From JAVBJN01 sp031546985 (GTDB taxonomy: Bacteria > Bacteroidota > Bacteroidia > Chitinophagales > Chitinophagaceae): a stretch of 14,483 nt of DNA. The translations under genes and the position numbers were made by a program. The stretch lies in assembly GCA_031546985.1 (NCBI GenBank), contig JAVBJN010000051.1, positions 1-14,483 on the forward strand, written 5' to 3'. Shown piece after piece: positions 12,922 to 14,483 of this stretch. The notes under the pieces are model-generated. The model made no database searches and had not been told where the DNA came from. It saw only the letters and a list, made by a program, of their open reading frames with translations. Numbering within the stretch: the first letter of the stretch is position 1; every line of letters begins with the position of its first letter.

Positions 12922-12924
12922 CAG

Positions 12925-14319
12925 TTATTTTTTGGTGGTTGTAGCGCTTTTCGAAGCTTTTACCCAGCTCGAGAGCCGGTCGCAACTGGCGAATTCGGGA
13001 TCCAGCATAATGTAGAATGCGGAAATGTGCTCATCCAGCCATTGAAACAGTTTTTTATTCTGCTTATCGGCCAGGGCCACCTGCATAATCTTGTTGTAAT
13101 CGTCTTTGAGGTTGGCTTTGTGTGGCTCTGTACGGTTTTTTAGGTACAGGATGCGGCACACACGGTCGCCTGAGTTCTGGTCGTTGTATTCCATTGCGTT
13201 GGAGTAGCTGCCAATTTTCATGGTATCTACCATCAATACAGCACCGGGATCCAGCTGGTTCATTTCTACAAATGAAGAGTTGTTCTCGGGGTTTACAAAC
13301 ATACCGCCGGTCATTTTGGTTTGCTCATCGGTACTGAACTTTCCTACGGCTTCGGCAAAAGTAAGCTTGCCGGATACGATAAGATTGCGGATACTGTCGA
13401 GTTTTACCAGTCCTTGTTTAATATCGGAACCGGTAATGGCCGGTTTAAGCAAAATGTGGCGCAGCTTGGCTTTATCGCCCTGGCGGCTCACCATTTGTAC
13501 GATATGGTATCCGAAACGTGTTTTTACAACCGGGGAAATTTCGCCGTTTTGCAGGCGGAAAGCCGCCGTAGCAAATTCGGGTACGAGTTCATTACGGTCC
13601 ATCAAACCCAGATCGCCACCTTTATCGCGGGAACCGGGATCTTCGGAGTAAATGCCCGCCATAATATCGAAACTCTGCTTACCCTCCAGCAATTGCTTGC
13701 GGATGTCTTCGAGTTTTTCGATGGTATATTCTTCTACTTCTTTACTTACCGGTGGCTTAATCACCAATTGTCCTACCTCTACTTGTGCAGGGTAAAACGG
13801 CAGACTATCTACGGGTATTTTGTCGTAAAAGTTACGGACTTCGGTAGGTGTAATTTTGATAGCGCTCATGATCTGGCCCTGCATTTTCTGGGCCTGGAGC
13901 TGCTCGCGGTAAATATCGCGGAACTGATCTTTGAGCTGGTACACGGTTTTACCGGTAATTTCCAGCAGTTTTTCTTCGGAACCGTACTGGCGCACAAAAT
14001 ACCGGATACGGTTATCCAGTTGTCCTTCCAGCTCTTCCTCACCTACCATTACGCTATCGCGGTCGGCCTGTTCAGACAGTAGTTTCTGTCCCAGCAGGTT
14101 TTCCATGATATCGCAACTGATTTTATCTTCATCCAGGGCAGGACTCTGGGTCTTCATTTGTTCCAGCTGCGCCTGAAGTTCACTGTGCAGAATAATCTTA
14201 TTTCCAACGATGCCTATTATCTTATCCATCACCTGACCTGCCTCCTGGGCATGAGCGGCCGATGACACGATCACGCCTGTTAGCAAAGCCAGTGCTGTTT
14301 TATAAACCCTGTTTATCAT
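12925..14319 (-). CDS. Periplasmic SurA-like peptidylprolyl isomerase (parvulin)
   Basis: The 464-residue product looks like a SurA-type chaperone that helps outer-membrane proteins fold in the periplasm. It has a signal peptide with cleavage predicted at AHA|QEAG (24|25), then a SurA N-terminal-like helical domain with DKIIGIVGNKIILHSELQAQ (32-51), a first parvulin domain (about 181-279) containing YSEDPGSRDKGGDLG (224-238) and FGYHIV (269-274), and a second, more degenerate one starting at LRHILL (286-291) and running to about residue 400. The C-terminus is Lys/Ser/Thr-rich. Length and order match SurA, but the second rotamase domain lacks a clear GG.LG ... GYHI core and may only bind substrate. 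It is flanked by terminators on both sides, so it is probably transcribed alone or by readthrough from infB. Confidence 0.92.
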   Translation of the reverse strand: MINRVYKTALALLTGVIVSSAAHAQEAGQVMDKIIGIVGNKIILHSELQAQLEQMKTQSPALDEDKISCDIMENLLGQKLLSEQADRDSVMVGEEELEGQLDNRIRYFVRQYGSEEKLLEITGKTVYQLKDQFRDIYREQLQAQKMQGQIMSAIKITPTEVRNFYDKIPVDSLPFYPAQVEVGQLVIKPPVSKEVEEYTIEKLEDIRKQLLEGKQSFDIMAGIYSEDPGSRDKGGDLGLMDRNELVPEFATAAFRLQNGEISPVVKTRFGYHIVQMVSRQGDKAKLRHILLKPAITGSDIKQGLVKLDSIRNLIVSGKLTFAEAVGKFSTDEQTKMTGGMFVNPENNSSFVEMNQLDPGAVLMVDTMKIGSYSNAMEYNDQNSGDRVCRILYLKNRTEPHKANLKDDYNKIMQVALADKQNKKLFQWLDEHISAFYIMLDPEFASCDRLSSWVKASKSATTTKK

Positions 14320-14338
14320 GATGCGTCCAAGTTAAAGC

Positions 14339-14369
14339 AAAAAAGGCCTCCGGTGCAGTACCGGAGGCC
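14339..14369 (-). terminator. Rho-independent terminator of infB
   Basis: GGCCTCCGGT (14345-14354) and ACCGGAGGCC (14360-14369) form a perfect, GC-rich 10-bp stem with a five-base loop, followed on the minus strand by six Ts. It lies 15 nt after the infB stop. Confidence 0.95.
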
Positions 14370-14384
14370 GCATTTAACAAAATA

Positions 14385-14483
14385 TTAGAGTGTGCGTTTA
14401 ACTTCTACTTCTTCGTAAGCCTCTACAATGTCACCCACTTTAATGTCGTTGTAGTTTTTAACACTCAAACCACATTCCATGTG
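14385..14483 (-). CDS. infB: Translation initiation factor IF-2, C-terminal end
   Basis: Only the last 32 codons and the TAA stop are in the window; the gene continues past the right edge. The reading is HMECGLSVKNYNDIKVGDIV followed by EAYEEVEVKRTL and stop. The ECG ... NDIKVGDI-E-YE pattern is the highly conserved end of IF-2 domain IV (the C2 fold that binds the fMet-tRNA acceptor end). IF-2 is the GTPase that places initiator tRNA on the 30S subunit and promotes subunit joining. Given the short length the call depends on this signature, but it is a strong one. A terminator follows 15 nt after the stop, so surA is not obviously in the infB operon. Confidence 0.9.
   Translation of the reverse strand, partial: HMECGLSVKNYNDIKVGDIVEAYEEVEVKRTL

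Overview
The window looks like chromosomal core DNA from a member of the Bacteroidota, probably a Chitinophagaceae-like organism. That rests on the protein types (a Bacteroidota-style FtsH with a long periplasmic loop, a long PurF variant, a parvulin/MoxR pair) and on repeated matches to the Bacteroidota sigma factor -7 element TAnnTTTG just upstream of several genes. The genus is inferred, not shown. No phage, plasmid, CRISPR or transposase gene is visible.

Layout, left to right. Position 1-266 (minus) is the N-terminus of a secreted beta-barrel-like protein that runs off the left edge. Next is a minus-strand operon, rsfS - ftsH - LUD-domain gene (3560 down to 410), with 26 and 14 nt gaps, closed by a terminator at 363-387. 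birA (plus, 3623-4393) diverges from rsfS. birA and chrA (minus, 4660-5874) converge on a 266-nt spacer built from short dispersed repeats. asnS (minus, 6050-7486) lies upstream of chrA and diverges from rpoN (plus, 7606-9111); both have a -7 box in the 119-nt gap. rpoN converges on a long purF (minus, 9701-11548), and the 589-nt gap holds three tandem copies of a ~173-nt unit, each made of a palindromic element plus a bidirectional terminator hairpin. A 293-nt gap with strong inverted repeats separates purF from a MoxR ATPase (minus, 11842-12804). A periplasmic SurA-like chaperone (minus, 12925-14319) and the C-terminus of infB (minus, 14385-14483, open at the right edge) follow, each ended by a clear Rho-independent terminator.

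The genes are mostly housekeeping: translation (infB, asnS, rsfS), transcription (rpoN), protein quality control and envelope biogenesis (ftsH, surA-like, moxR-like), biotinylation (birA), purine synthesis (purF) and anion export (chrA). I did not find a convincing new multi-gene system. The unusual content is in the non-coding DNA: the triplicated terminator/palindrome array, an inverted repeat over the purF promoter, a CGATTT site array upstream of chrA, and the repeat mosaic between birA and chrA.

Start choice matters here. For asnS, rpoN and purF the longest open frame begins upstream of, or inside, the best -7 box, so internal ATGs were chosen. For birA no suitable ATG exists and a TTG start is proposed.
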